NCBI GenBank assembly: GCA_947568835.1
Contig: OX387608.1
Span: 4,998,001-5,062,000, forward strand
Reading direction: 5' to 3'
Length of the DNA: 64,000 nucleotides
DNA from: Protonemura montana
Lineage: Eukaryota > Arthropoda > Insecta > Plecoptera > Nemouridae
Under the pieces are notes generated by a model that had not been told where the DNA came from, searched no databases, and saw nothing but the letters and a program-made list of their open reading frames with translations. Below, piece after piece: positions 1 through 9,082 of this stretch (the first letter of the stretch is position 1; every line of letters starts with the position of its first letter). A program made the position numbers and the translations under genes.

Positions 1-519
1 AATGCACTTCATCAATTTTGTCCACCCACCGATTGCTTGGCCGAGTGTACAGAAGTGCATCACGTGAAGAGTTGAATTGCAAATATAAAAGGATTACATA
101 TTTCATAATTTCAACTCGTGATGTCGCTGTCGCAACACTTTTACTCGCTTTGGTGCGAAATGAAGAACCGAAAAACGTGTGCATTGAAACAAGTTAATTT
201 GAAATAGTTGAAGATTTAAGATAAAACGCTGTGTTACATGAGATTATCAGATGGCTTTTATTGGTGCAACTACAGCCAGATTAGACCATCTGATAACGAG
301 GATGGTATAACAATAAAGCTTTGTTGCCGAGACCGTATTTGGCACAAATATTTGCTAGCGTGAAAGCAGTTTGATAAGAGGCTAATTTTACCCCCCCTTT
401 GCAGGGAAGTGTTTGAACAGCTCATTTCAGGAACGATATCTGGTGAGAGGTTTGTTTGTGTGCGATAGATCAGAGTAAGGGCAAAGACCCCTTAATATTT
501 GATAAAGTAACTGTCAATA
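1..519. other. Intron sequence of the axo-like gene, nothing recognised
   Basis: AT-rich sequence downstream of exon 5 on the minus strand, most likely intron 5. I see no further LamG-like exon and no repeat shared with the rest of the window. Confidence 0.5.
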
Positions 520-905
520 TTATGTTATTATTATTTGTGGTGTTTAACGACGCACTGTTTTGACATCTGACCATGCGGCACTGGTCTAATGGCGTCGGTC
601 AATGAGAGGATGATGATGAGGATGATGATGAACTTAACCTAGCCTAGAAGAGAGGAGGGGAAACCCGGTGCCGGCACGTAGCCTACTCCTGTCGAAGAGC
701 ACCAAGGGGACCACCGGCTTCACGTCCCTTCCGAAGGACGGTACAACTCGAACAGCAGGATTCCTCCACAAATCCATGCTGTCGAGAGGTTGATAAGCAA
801 GGATAGTGAAGTTGCTGTACTAACTTTCATCCCTCCAACCTATCTCCCGAATAGAACTGGTCATGTGTATGATAGTCATCCATTCAATACCGGACTCAGC
901 GAAGC
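520..905 (-). mobile_element. 5S-headed SINE, near full length, in intron 5
   Basis: Minus-strand copy of the SINE family described at 30619-31026. The body (670-840) and the GATGATGAGGATGATGATGA stretch (610-632) are present, and a TTATTATTATT tail lies at 520-536. The 5S-like head at the right end is only partial and abuts an inverted head fragment at 906-948. Confidence 0.8.
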
Positions 906-948
906 AACACTGCGCTGAGTCAGGTATTGAATGGGTGACCATTCACAA
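906..948 (+). repeat. Inverted 5S-head fragment forming a foldback with the SINE head
   Basis: A segment from AAGCAACACTGCGCTGAGTC through GAATGGGTGACC repeats the 3' half of the 5S-like head in the opposite orientation to the adjacent SINE. Arms 875-901 and 913-940 are complementary with about three mismatches around an 11-bp spacer. Confidence 0.75.
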
Positions 949-1586
949 ATAATTTTTGAGTCCCCGTTTGGGCAACAATTATTGAGAGGGTTATAGTGTT
1001 CCTAATAATAAAATACCTCGCGTATTGCAAGCGTTTGCAATTTAGATCAGAGTACACATAGCTGAATTCAACATCAGATACAGCATATGACAGTGGCATA
1101 TAACAATGACAGCATATGTTACAAAAACTGATTTCCTGAAAGTTCCTCATCAAGACCGATTGTTGTAAAGCTAAAAATTGTAATTGTAAAAATTTTTTTT
1201 GCACAGTTTTTTTTTTAGTTGTGTCCATATGTCACTACTAGGGGACAAAAACAAAAGAATATAAAGCGGAAAATTGTTGGAGAAAACTCGAAAAATCTTT
1301 TTTTTCTGATGACTCCGTTTAAAAGAAAAGGAAATAAGTTTTGAGATTTGAAAACATATTTGTTATGTGTTTAATGATAGTGCTAACTTCCAGTTTTCAT
1401 GCAACTGGTCTGCAAAGAAAAATAGTTACATTTTTCAAAAAATAAGCCAGGTGTTTTTCACCTATAACTCGCCAGCAAAATAATAGATTACTACTTAACT
1501 TTGTGTTTTTAAGACCTAGAGAAAGAAAATTCTAAAAATGTTAATCCCATCTCACTCAGACAAATGATGAGCCCCATCTCACTCAC
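949..1586. other. AT-rich intron sequence, no feature
   Basis: Intronic sequence between the SINE and exon 5. It holds homopolymer runs only. Short open frames here lack any domain or splice support. Confidence 0.5.
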
Positions 1587-1755
1587 CTCCTACCAGCACC
1601 ACGGAGGGTAGATCGGTATGCACCCCATAGTTGTCAGCCGTGCGCAGTCCCAGGATCTTGGCCTCTTCTTTGATCTTATCGACCGTAGCTATCAGACGGG
1701 CTCCGTGCACGTCGATTCTCACCGTCACAGTGTGCCACTCGTCGCGGTTTAGTCC
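1587..1755 (-). CDS. axo: axo-like exon 5: laminin G, C-terminal half
   Basis: This 169-nt exon runs from acceptor ctttccag/GGACTA to donor GTAGGAG/GTGAGT. It enters in phase 0 and leaves in phase 1. It was not flagged as a stand-alone frame because it lacks an internal start. It encodes residues 250-305: GLNRDEWHTVTVRID, a lysine-rich stretch (DKIKEEAK), then LPSVVLVGG. The N-x-x-x-W-H-x-V segment and the closing V-L-V-G-G are LamG hallmarks. The frame joins exon 4 without adjustment. Confidence 0.85.
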
Positions 1756-4700
1756 CTGGAAAGTTGGAGGGTAGCTTAGTTGACATTTCTTAGCTCTGAA
1801 GTAAATTGCCAGAAGAAACGCTTTTTATATGGGCCCAATTTTTTACAATCGCCTCCCCAATAAAATAAAAATGTTTAAAAAGTAGAGAAAGCTTTAAAAA
1901 TCAAGTGAAGGGCTTGGTAATTTTCAATTGTTTTGATATTATCGATGAATATGTAAATCTGAATAAATATGAATGTAATTACTGTGTAAATGAAACAAGA
2001 TTGTGATTGTATGATATGATATTTTAATATAGACAGTTTCCAAAGCCTGTTTTAACACACATTTGTACAAAAACTCTGGCATGTAAAATGTTTTACAATG
2101 GAAAAAAAGGAAATTAAATTGAATTGAAGTTATTTGAATTATATTTCAGTTCCCTTGCGAATTGTAACGGTCCAACAAAAAAGCGCCAATGTCAAGCTGT
2201 CTTCCTAAACAATCAAATACCGCTCAACTACAAATTGGCTTTGCTTTAAGATGGACTCACCATCTATTTGCTAGGTTCAGACATTTCATCGTTAAAACTC
2301 GTAGTCAAGACAAGTTTACGCTCAATTAATCGTTATTAAATAACCTTAACGATTGTTTAACATATTTTTTTAAGTTGCAACGTTATTAAAATTAGGGAAT
2401 GTAACGAAGAAATACAAAATAAATATTAATTTGTAAGGGTTTTCTTTAAAAAACGGTCGTACGCCTAATCGGTCATGGGCTACCGGCTCGTTTGCTCAGC
2501 AGAACGTTTAAAATTAGCACTGTGACTATAAACTTAACTTAAAAACTAAATTTTTTGTACCTAAGGTAGTGCCAACACATGTTTAATCCATGCCTTGAGG
2601 TCGAAGACAGCATGACTGATAATATTTCACAGCTTTTGAGTTCTTAGCTCAAAACTATTTTTGAAAGAGATAAATTTACCTATGTTCCAAGATGAACCAC
2701 TGCTACTAGAAATATCAAAAATGTTCTTGATTCCGTTTTGCAGTCATGTCTAGCAGCTCTGAGAAGTCTTCTTCTCGGGTTAAAATGGATAATCGAAGCT
2801 AAATAATAATGCAACGCTCATTGTCCCCTCAAGAGGATTCGAGCAGGGATCTCAACGAGGAAGGGGGGGGGGGGGGCGTTGTTACCTGTCCAACGGTGAG
2901 CGACGTGGAGTGTTTGCCGAACACGTGGACGACCTTGAGCTGACCGTTCTCTACAATCACGTAGAGGGCGTAAGGGTCAAGGCCTTCTGGACGGTTCTTG
3001 ACGCTGTGGTAGACTAGAAGGCCGTGGGGTAGCCTCGTGCGGAACTGGAACGAAATCTCGCGGCAAAGTCTGGAACAAGACGTTGAATAGGACGTTATGG
3101 GAGTCGTTAGAATCGTTGGACAAATTGTAGGATGCAAGAATTATGAAAAGGGAGAGCTGGAATTTTGTGTATGATCCCGTTGGTTTATCATGGGTAGAGT
3201 CGGACTTTCTGAAAGACGGGGTCCAAGGTTTACATTTTACTGTGAGTTTAATTTTTGATCTTGTCTCCGTTTATCACAGTTGAGGACGAGAACCGGTGTT
3301 GCCAACACGCCAAACCGTTTGATAGTCACCCATTAAATACCTGACCTAGCGCAGTGTTGCTTAACTTCGGTGATCTCATGTGAACCGGTGTTTCCAACAC
3401 GCCAAACTGTTCGGTGGTCACCCATCCAATACCTGACCCAGCGCAGTGTTGCTTAACTCCGGTGATCTCATGAGAACCGGTTTTTCCAACAGGCCAAACC
3501 GTTCGGTGGTCACCCATCCAATACCTGACCTAGCGCAGTGTTTCTTAACTTCGGTGATCTCATGAGAACCGGTTTTTCCAACAGGCCAAACCGTTCGGTG
3601 GTCACCCATCCAATACCTGACCTAGCGCAGTGTTACTTAACTTCGGTGATTTCACAAAAACCGGTGTTTCCAACACGCCAAACCGTTCGGTGGTCACCCA
3701 TCCAATACCTGACCTAGCGCAGTGTTGCTTAACTTCGGTGATCTCACGAGGAACGGTGTTTCTAACACGCCAAACCGTTCTATGACCACCCATCCAATAA
3801 CTGACCGAGCGCAGTGTTGCCTAACTTCGGTGATCTCATGAGAACCGGTGTTTCCAACACGCCAAACCGTTCGGTGGTCACTCATCCAATACCTGACTCA
3901 GCGCAGTGTTGCTTAACTTCGGTGATCTCATGAGAACCGGTGTTTCCAACAGGCCAAACCGTTTGGTGGTCACCCAACCAATACCGGACCCAGCGCAGTG
4001 TTGCTTAACTTCGGTTATCTCACATGAACCGGTGTTTCCAACACGCCAAACCGTTCGGTGGTCACCCATCCAATACCTGACTCAGCGCAGTGTTGCTTAA
4101 CTTCGGTGATCTCATGAGAACCGGTGTTTCCAACAGGCCAAACCGTTTGGTGGTCACCCAACCAATACCGGACCCAGCGCAGTGTTGCTTAACTTCGGTG
4201 ATCTCATGTGAACCGGTGTTGCCAACACGCCAATACCATTTGGTTTGTGTATGTGTTTGAAGCTAGATAACGCAGGTGTAGTTAGGTCATGAAAGCAGAC
4301 GACATTTTGTGCCAAAGCCTGATGTTTTATTAATGAACAGAACAATACAACCAATAATTAGGGACTGCACCCATTTGCCGTGCCTGTCATTGGGTGAGTT
4401 AAATAATGCTCTGTCAATTCTTTTTCGGGATGACAGGACGGCTTGGAGCGGGGCACGAGCAGGTGCCAAACTATTTCTGTCTCTTGGCACCGCGCGACGG
4501 TCTCAGTGAATTCAAGGTGCACTTGAGAGGTGCGGTCAGTCATGAACATGGAGTAACAAATTAGCTGCACTCTTTCACGATCGCAGACGAGGGAGTGTTT
4601 TCCGTTCAGCAATTCTGGTCATCATTTTATGAATCGCTCGTTTCTATTCCGAAGCATATTTCGAAATTTGATTGTCTTGCTTTTTTTTGTCAGATCAATC

Positions 4701-7700
4701 GGTTAATTTTTTTAACTGACACCAAATTAACGGATATTTTGAAAGCTTTTTAAAATTGTAAACGCACTGGAGGCGAAGGTTCTTATTAACTTCCTCACTT
4801 AACTTTGATATCAGTGAATTTTTCAGCGCTGTGATTATCTGAATTCTTACTGTTCTTGATTTTTACGACAATATTAGTGAAATATTTAGTACAAATTCCC
4901 GAAATTTTCCTCAATATTAGTTGTACCAGCAAAAATCGGTCCGGATCAACCATAACGCACTTAAAATAACGTTTTCAAATACTTAGTTTCAACGTTGAAT
5001 GTAGGTTATAGGTAGAGTTTCAACGTCAATGTTACAGTCTCTGCGTGAAAGATGGCCGCCAAATGACTACCTTACCGACAAAAATGCAAAGTACTGGAAC
5101 ATCACGTTAAGTAGAGCCACTGTCGTATGAAATTTAATTTCGATATTTCTCGTAGGTTAACTCGCTTTTGAGACTTTTCATGCTCAAAAAATCTCCATCA
5201 ATGTTTACCTCAACGATTGATATACACGTAAAGATATTAAAAAGCGAGTACTCTACGAGAAATATCGAAATTAAATTTTAAACGACAGTAGCTCCACTGA
5301 ACGTGATGTTCCGGTACTCTGTATTTTTGTCGGTAAGGTAGTCATTTGGCGGCCATCTTTCACGCAGAGACTGTAACAATGACGTTGTTACTCTACCTAT
5401 AATCTACACTCAATGGTTTCAGCCAGTTACCATCGCCCTCACCTGAGCTGGAAGTAAGGAATGCGATTAGCATCCAGCTGGATAAACGTGTTCCTTTGGG
5501 CAAACATGAACACCCTGTGGTGTCCAGTCTCTTCGAAAGTCAACTCCTCGCCACGCATGGCGACTGGAACCGGCGGCGCCGGCGGCGTCGACTTGTACAG
5601 TCGAGGGGCGTCGTCGGCGTTGACGTCGGGCGTCGTCTTCGGGGGTGCCGGCGTCGTCGATGGCTGGTCGAAGTCCAGTGGGGAGAGGAGATATGGAGGC
5701 AGAGTGTCTGGAATGGACAATGTTTCTTCAATTTCTTGTCTTCGCTTCCTGTTATCTTCTTTGATTTGGCCTGATTTCTAAGGATAGTCCATGTTTAAAT
5801 ATTTTGCCGGTAATCTCGACGTAATAATTCTGCTATTATCGGCAATTAACCTAGCCCCAAGCTTTATAAATTCCCTGTTAGATCAAATTTAGGTGGGTAT
5901 TTGCACTAAAAAAAAAAACAAAGTTGTATGATTGTTTTTAGACTCATGTCTACTTGATTTAGCCTAGCACTAGTTTTAACAAACACTATTTGAACTGGGT
6001 TTTGAATGCTAAGTAAATAACAACTAAATTACAAAGAACAACTTAAGTAGAGACCAACTTAGCATTCAAAACCCAGTTCAAATAGTTTTTTTTTTTAAAC
6101 CAAAGTTGTAGATCAGGGATCATTTAGCTCTGAAACAAAAATACAAACGATGCTAAAAAAATACTAGACTTATTGCGATGTTGAAATTGTTAGTGCACTT
6201 GATCTTGTCGCAGGCCTTTGGTTCCGGGTACGCAATCTTTCCCAACCCGCTTCATCTAGCCAAATGAAAAATTCTGAATTTTTAGCCGTTAGTTGTAACG
6301 AGCCCTGTGCCACTGGGATAAGTAGCTGACGATGAAGATGGTGATGAACCTAGCCTAGAATTAAAGAAAGGAGGGTAGGCCCAGTGCCAGCACGTAGCCT
6401 ACTCCTGTCGAAGAGCACAAATGGGACCACCGAATTGAAGTGTATCCCACAAAAATCCATGATGTCGAAAGGTTGATAAGCAAAGCTAGTGCAGCTGTTG
6501 TACTAACTTTAATCCTTAAACAAAACTGTTCATGCGTAGATGACGGTCGTCCATCCAATGACTGACTCAGCGCAAAGTTGCTTAACTTTGGTGATCGCAC
6601 GCGTGGAAAAGTTTAATCTCCGAAACACCACAAGACCGTTAACAACAAACGCAAGCTAAAAATAGTCTGGCACAAATAGGTTACGAAATGTGCGAATGTA
6701 GCACAAATACCACGGAAAGTCACGCGAGGAAAAATATTTTTCGGCGATCACTCACGCTCGTCTCCGCCGATGCAGTAGTGCAGACATTGCACCTCCGAGT
6801 TGAACCGGTTGGCGTTACCATCGCAGCCCCCGTAGACGAAGGTCCGGCATTCGCCCGACGTCTCGTCGTAGAACCACTTGTGTACAAAACTCTTGCAGCT
6901 GCCCGTCTGGTACGACCCCGAGCACTGGCCTGGAATGTTATCATGTGTCAAGCCAAAATTCGTTCAAGGTCGGTCAAAAAAAGGACCTATAGTCACGGGA
7001 GGATAAGAAGGTAATTTTTAGTAGCTCTGTCAGGCAATCTCAGCATCTCCATGGCTACCAAACGTTGAATCTACCATTGAACCTCCTATGCTAGGCCATG
7101 ATATACCCGTGGTAACATAAGATAGCAGAATTGAGAAGCTCTGTCAGGCGATCTCAGCATCTCCATGGCTACCAAACGTTGAATCTACCATTGAACCTCC
7201 TATGCTAGGCCATGATATACCCGTGGTAACATAAGATAGCAGAATTGAGAAGCTCTGTCAGGCGATCTCAGCATCTCCATGGCTACCAAACGTTGAATCT
7301 ACCATTGAACCTCCTATGCTAGGCCATGATATACCCGTGGTAACATAAGATAGCAGAATTGAGAAGCTCTGTCAGGCGATCTCAGCATCTCCATGGCTAC
7401 CAAACGTTGAATCTACCATTGAACCTCCTATGCTTAACATTTTTTTTTGTTTGTAAAGCTCGCATCGAAAATTACCTTATTAGAAATATTGAAGTATAAT
7501 TCAGGAGCCCGTGCGCTGGCAACGTTGTCAGCGTCAAGGTCATTGCGATAGGGGATCAAAATTGTGGGTCCGTATCAAGGTCATGGAGACGAGGATCCGG
7601 AATTCGGTATACTGATTATCTTGGTTTTTTCCTGAAATTAGACTTGACTCGTTTGGTTTTTGGCGGTTTTTGGAACAAGTTTGCAAGATATTTGAAATTG

Positions 7701-8937
7701 TATGGTTCGTCATGCAAAGAATCTGGCCTGAATGTTTGGAGTTATTTCTAGATTTGTGTTCTTAGTTTTTAACAGTTTGTTACCCGAAACGAGCTCCACT
7801 TTGGCAGTTACGTTTGTTAAGCTGCAAGGTCTATTTTTGTGACTTATTCACCCGGCGTAAGCTGATCGTCGATGCATTCACGACAGAGGAAATGGTCAGA
7901 CGAGACATATCACAATTCTCGAGGTCAATCTTTGGACGAATCTTTCCACTCGCCAGTCAACTGCACCTGTTTGCGGTAAGTGACAAGGAAATCCCGAGCA
8001 AAAATAATCACGAACTCACGCCCAAATACCTTTTAATAGGTGTGTGCAGCGTTCACCTGATCTACCTCGACGCTTTAGTATCGAGTGGGGAGATACGGTA
8101 TCGATTTCCTCTTTGCAATAACCGACAGACTGCACTTGCTTAAGGAAAATTTTACAAGCCAAGTGCTTTTAATCTGATTGGAGAGAACCACGAGGAGAAA
8201 AATACCCAAAATCTTATATAAAGTAAATAATATCTTGAGCAAATAGGCAAAGTCTTATTTATTATTATCGTTTTCAAAGAAAATTCCTGATAATCTGCAA
8301 GGCGGATACTAAATTTGAAGGCTTAGGTTCCTATTTAAATTGCAGTTGAAAATTCGTACTGCAGTAGAAAGTATTTCGTAAATATTTCGTAGATCTGCGA
8401 TAGGAAATATAGTAGATTTCGACCAGACAGGGATTTTTTTCTGAGCAGGAGCGCTAACTTACGACTTACAGTAGGTACGTGTATTTGCTACTAATCCCAA
8501 TACCTACAGCATATACATGTCGATAAAAAAATATATGATAGTTTTTAATTGCTGGCCTTATCATGGCTAAATTACAAGTACCTTTTGTTATTTAAAAAAT
8601 CCATCTAATTCTAAAGGTCTTGGTAGTTTTTTGGTTATTTTTGGTCCTTTGTTACAGGGAGAATTTTTTAATTCCTTTCGGTATTTTTGTGCGAAACAAC
8701 ATTTTTTAACTGACAACCACGAGCAGTTAGCGCGTCACTGGGATTGAACCTGCGACCTCTCAATAGCAAAGATATGAGTGGTAGTGCAGCCCGTGGCGTC
8801 ACATTGTTCTTACCTGGACCCGGCTGCAAGACGTCGTTGATCGATTGGGGAAGCCCCTGGACGCCAAGACACGAGATAGCGACGGCCAAGATGGTGGCCT
8901 GGACCACGCGGTCACGTAGCCAGCCTGAGTCTCTCAT
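1587..8937 (-). CDS. axo: Axotactin-like secreted Kunitz + laminin G protein, 5' part of gene (five exons, join 8937-8814, 6929-6756, 5707-5443, 3069-2886, 1755-1587)
   Basis: Five minus-strand exons join through GT-AG introns with compatible phases at every junction (1, 1, 2, 0), and exon 5 ends in phase 1. The 305 visible residues have a signal peptide (about 1-28), a Kunitz domain (44-94), a Pro/Thr/Asp-rich linker (about 101-150) and a laminin G domain (about 155-305, open at its C-terminal end). Known from the family: Drosophila axotactin is a secreted, glia-derived neurexin-superfamily protein with LamG and EGF domains and, as I recall, a Kunitz module; it affects axonal excitability. 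The name is inferred from domain order only. Another Kunitz-LamG extracellular protein is possible. Introns are 1884, 1048, 2373 and 1130 bp, and the next intron runs off the left edge. Further LamG and EGF exons should lie outside the window. Confidence 0.75.
1756..2885. other. Intron 4 of the axo-like gene
   Basis: Mostly AT-rich with no exon signal. A segment near 2285-2360 (GTTTACGCTCAATTAAT, then CTTAACGATTG) resembles the inner part of the MITE-related elements at 28.7, 51.3 and 63.3 kb, so a decayed copy may be present. A 14-base G run occupies 2863-2876. Confidence 0.55.
2886..3069 (-). CDS. axo: axo-like exon 4: laminin G core
   Basis: This 184-nt exon runs from acceptor gttccag/ACTTTG to donor GGACAG/GTAACA. 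It enters in phase 2 and leaves in phase 0. It encodes residues 189-249. The pattern ISFQFRTRLPHGLLVYH, then YALYVIVENGQLKVVHVFG, matches the F-x-F-R-T ... G-L-L ... L-x-x-G-x-L-x-V signature of laminin G domains of neurexins and related proteins. A 14-base G run (C run in the transcript) sits nine bases beyond the donor. Confidence 0.85.
3290..4245 (-). repeat. 92-bp satellite derived from 5S rRNA (about 10 copies), in intron 3
   Basis: A 92-bp unit repeats head to tail about 10.4 times. Read on the minus strand each unit contains CACCGGTTCTCATGAGATCA, then CCGAAGTTAAGCAACACTGC, then GTATTGGATGGGTGACC. These correspond to about nucleotides 26-91 of arthropod 5S rRNA, including the box A-like and box C regions of the internal RNA polymerase III promoter. 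The 5' and 3' ends of 5S rRNA are missing, so these are not functional 5S genes. A variant dimer repeats at 184 bp (3928 and 4112). The overlapping 63-residue frames come from the repeat and are not proteins. Confidence 0.88.
4246..4985. other. Intron 3 sequence, nothing recognised
   Basis: Unique-looking AT-rich sequence between the 5S-derived array and the MITE. The short frames at 4287-4612 on both strands overlap each other and show no domain. Confidence 0.45.
4992..5415. mobile_element. Foldback MITE, 424 bp, family A, in intron 3
   Basis: Long terminal inverted repeats start near CGTTGAATGTAGG and end CTACACTCAATG. The arms are homologous over well over 100 bp, including CCTTACCGACAAAAATGC and its inverse, and AAATTTAATTTCGATATTTC and its inverse. 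Flanking GTTTCA at 4986-4991 and 5416-5421 is a candidate target-site duplication. No transposase is encoded, so the element is non-autonomous. A close relative lies at 16446-16845. Confidence 0.85.
5443..5707 (-). CDS. axo: axo-like exon 3: Pro/Thr linker and start of laminin G
   Basis: This 265-nt exon runs from acceptor ttccag/ACACTC to donor CTCAG/GTGAGG, entering in phase 1 and leaving in phase 2. The first half is a low-complexity Pro/Thr/Ala/Asp linker (about residues 101-150), probably flexible and perhaps O-glycosylated. The second half (residues 151-188) reads as the first beta strands of a LamG sandwich, with GEELTFEE, FMFAQRNTFIQLD and PYFQLR. The local GC is much higher than in the flanking introns. 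An open frame on the opposite strand of the same exon is a shadow. Confidence 0.8.
5930..6098. mobile_element. Partial palindromic element, family B, in intron 2
   Basis: The left arm contains GACTCATGTCTACTTGATTT, ACTAGTTTTAACAAACACTA and TTGAACTGGGTTTTGAATGC. The right arm inverts the last part (GCATTCAAAACCCAGTTCAA). The center present in other copies, with the ACGTTTCG motif, is deleted here. Confidence 0.75.
6297..6612 (-). mobile_element. Diverged 5S-headed SINE in intron 2
   Basis: It carries the SINE body (CAGCACGTAGCCTACTCCTG, then the CTACTTCCT-like end) and an intact-length 5S-like head at the right end (CATCCAATGACTGACTCAGC, then GCTTAACTTTGGTGATC). Divergence is higher than in other copies, which suggests an old insertion. 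Confidence 0.78.
6756..6929 (-). CDS. axo: axo-like exon 2: complete Kunitz/BPTI domain
   Basis: This 174-nt exon is symmetric (phase 1 at both ends). It carries one Kunitz domain with the canonical six-cysteine spacing 8-15-7-12-3 (Cys 44, 53, 69, 77, 90, 94 of the assembled protein). It also has the W-F-Y-D segment after the second Cys and the F-V-Y-G-G-C and G-N-x-N motifs. The residue after Cys53, the P1 site of inhibitory Kunitz domains, is Lys54, followed by Ser; by family knowledge this suits a trypsin-like serine protease. The position before Cys53 is Ser rather than the usual Pro or Ala. The acceptor is ttccag/GCCAGT and the donor is GAGC/GTGAGT. The domain is certain; whether it inhibits anything in vivo is not shown by sequence. 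Confidence 0.92.
7020..7436 (+). repeat. 114-bp tandem repeat, array A (about 3.7 copies), in intron 1
   Basis: Units of exactly 114 bp start at 7136, 7250 and 7364 (AAGCTCTGTCAGGCGATCTC) and are almost identical. A unit contains CATCTCCATGGCTACCAAAC, TACCATTGAACCTCCTATGC and ATATACCCGTGGTAACATAA. The same unit occurs inverted in array B and direct in array C. Confidence 0.93.
7437..8813. other. Rest of intron 1, no exon recognised
   Basis: AT-rich sequence. The plus-strand frame at 7814-8143 (109 residues) has no recognisable domain and lies antisense in the intron. A tRNA-like box B (GGTTCAATCCC on the minus strand) near 8735-8745 may be a tRNA-SINE relic. Confidence 0.4.
8814..8937 (-). 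CDS. axo: axo-like exon 1 (coding part): start codon and signal peptide
   Basis: The exon encodes 41 residues plus the first base of a codon. The ATG at 8937-8935 has G at -3. The hydrophobic core at residues 11-26 (VVQATILAVAISCLGV) is followed by small residues suited to signal peptidase near 28, then LPQSINDVLQPGP. The donor is CAG/GTAAGA with GT at 8813-8812. The frame stays open upstream to 9108, but residues encoded there are low-complexity Ser/Pro and repeat-derived, so the internal ATG just before the hydrophobic core is preferred. A pyrimidine-rich stretch ending in an AG near 8957 could be a 5'UTR splice acceptor, so the transcription start may lie further upstream. Confidence 0.75.
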
Positions 8938-8989
8938 CCCGCCCGGTCGCTGCGGGCTGGAGACAGGGTGGTCAGATAAAGGGCCTTGT

Positions 8990-9036
8990 GGTAATGATGA
9001 GGGTGATGATGAGGGTGATGATGGGTCTAGACTAGT
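8990..9036. repeat. GATGATGAGGGT microsatellite upstream of the start codon
   Basis: A short run of about 12-bp units (GATGAGGGTGATGATGAGGG) lies within the presumed 5'UTR or promoter region of the axo-like gene, 50-100 bp upstream of the ATG. Confidence 0.7.
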
Positions 9037-9082
9037 CAAGCATGCGAGAAATCGTGGTGAAAAGTAAAGTGGTGAACAGCTA

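Noticed and set aside
3326..4100. Series of 63-residue frames 92 bp apart
   Set aside because: They are shadows of the 5S-derived satellite.
3290..4245. Functional 5S rRNA gene cluster
   Set aside because: Units lack the 5' and 3' ends of 5S rRNA and any terminator T run; only the middle third to two thirds is present.
5461..5781. Plus-strand frames of 92 and 106 residues opposite exon 3
   Set aside because: Shadows in a GC-rich exon; minus frame joins flanking exons in phase.
6688..7014. 108-residue plus frame opposite the Kunitz exon
   Set aside because: Shadow of the Kunitz exon; the minus strand has the full cysteine pattern and splice sites.
8744..9067. 107-residue plus frame opposite the axo-like first exon
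   Set aside because: It is antisense to the signal-peptide exon and has no features of its own.
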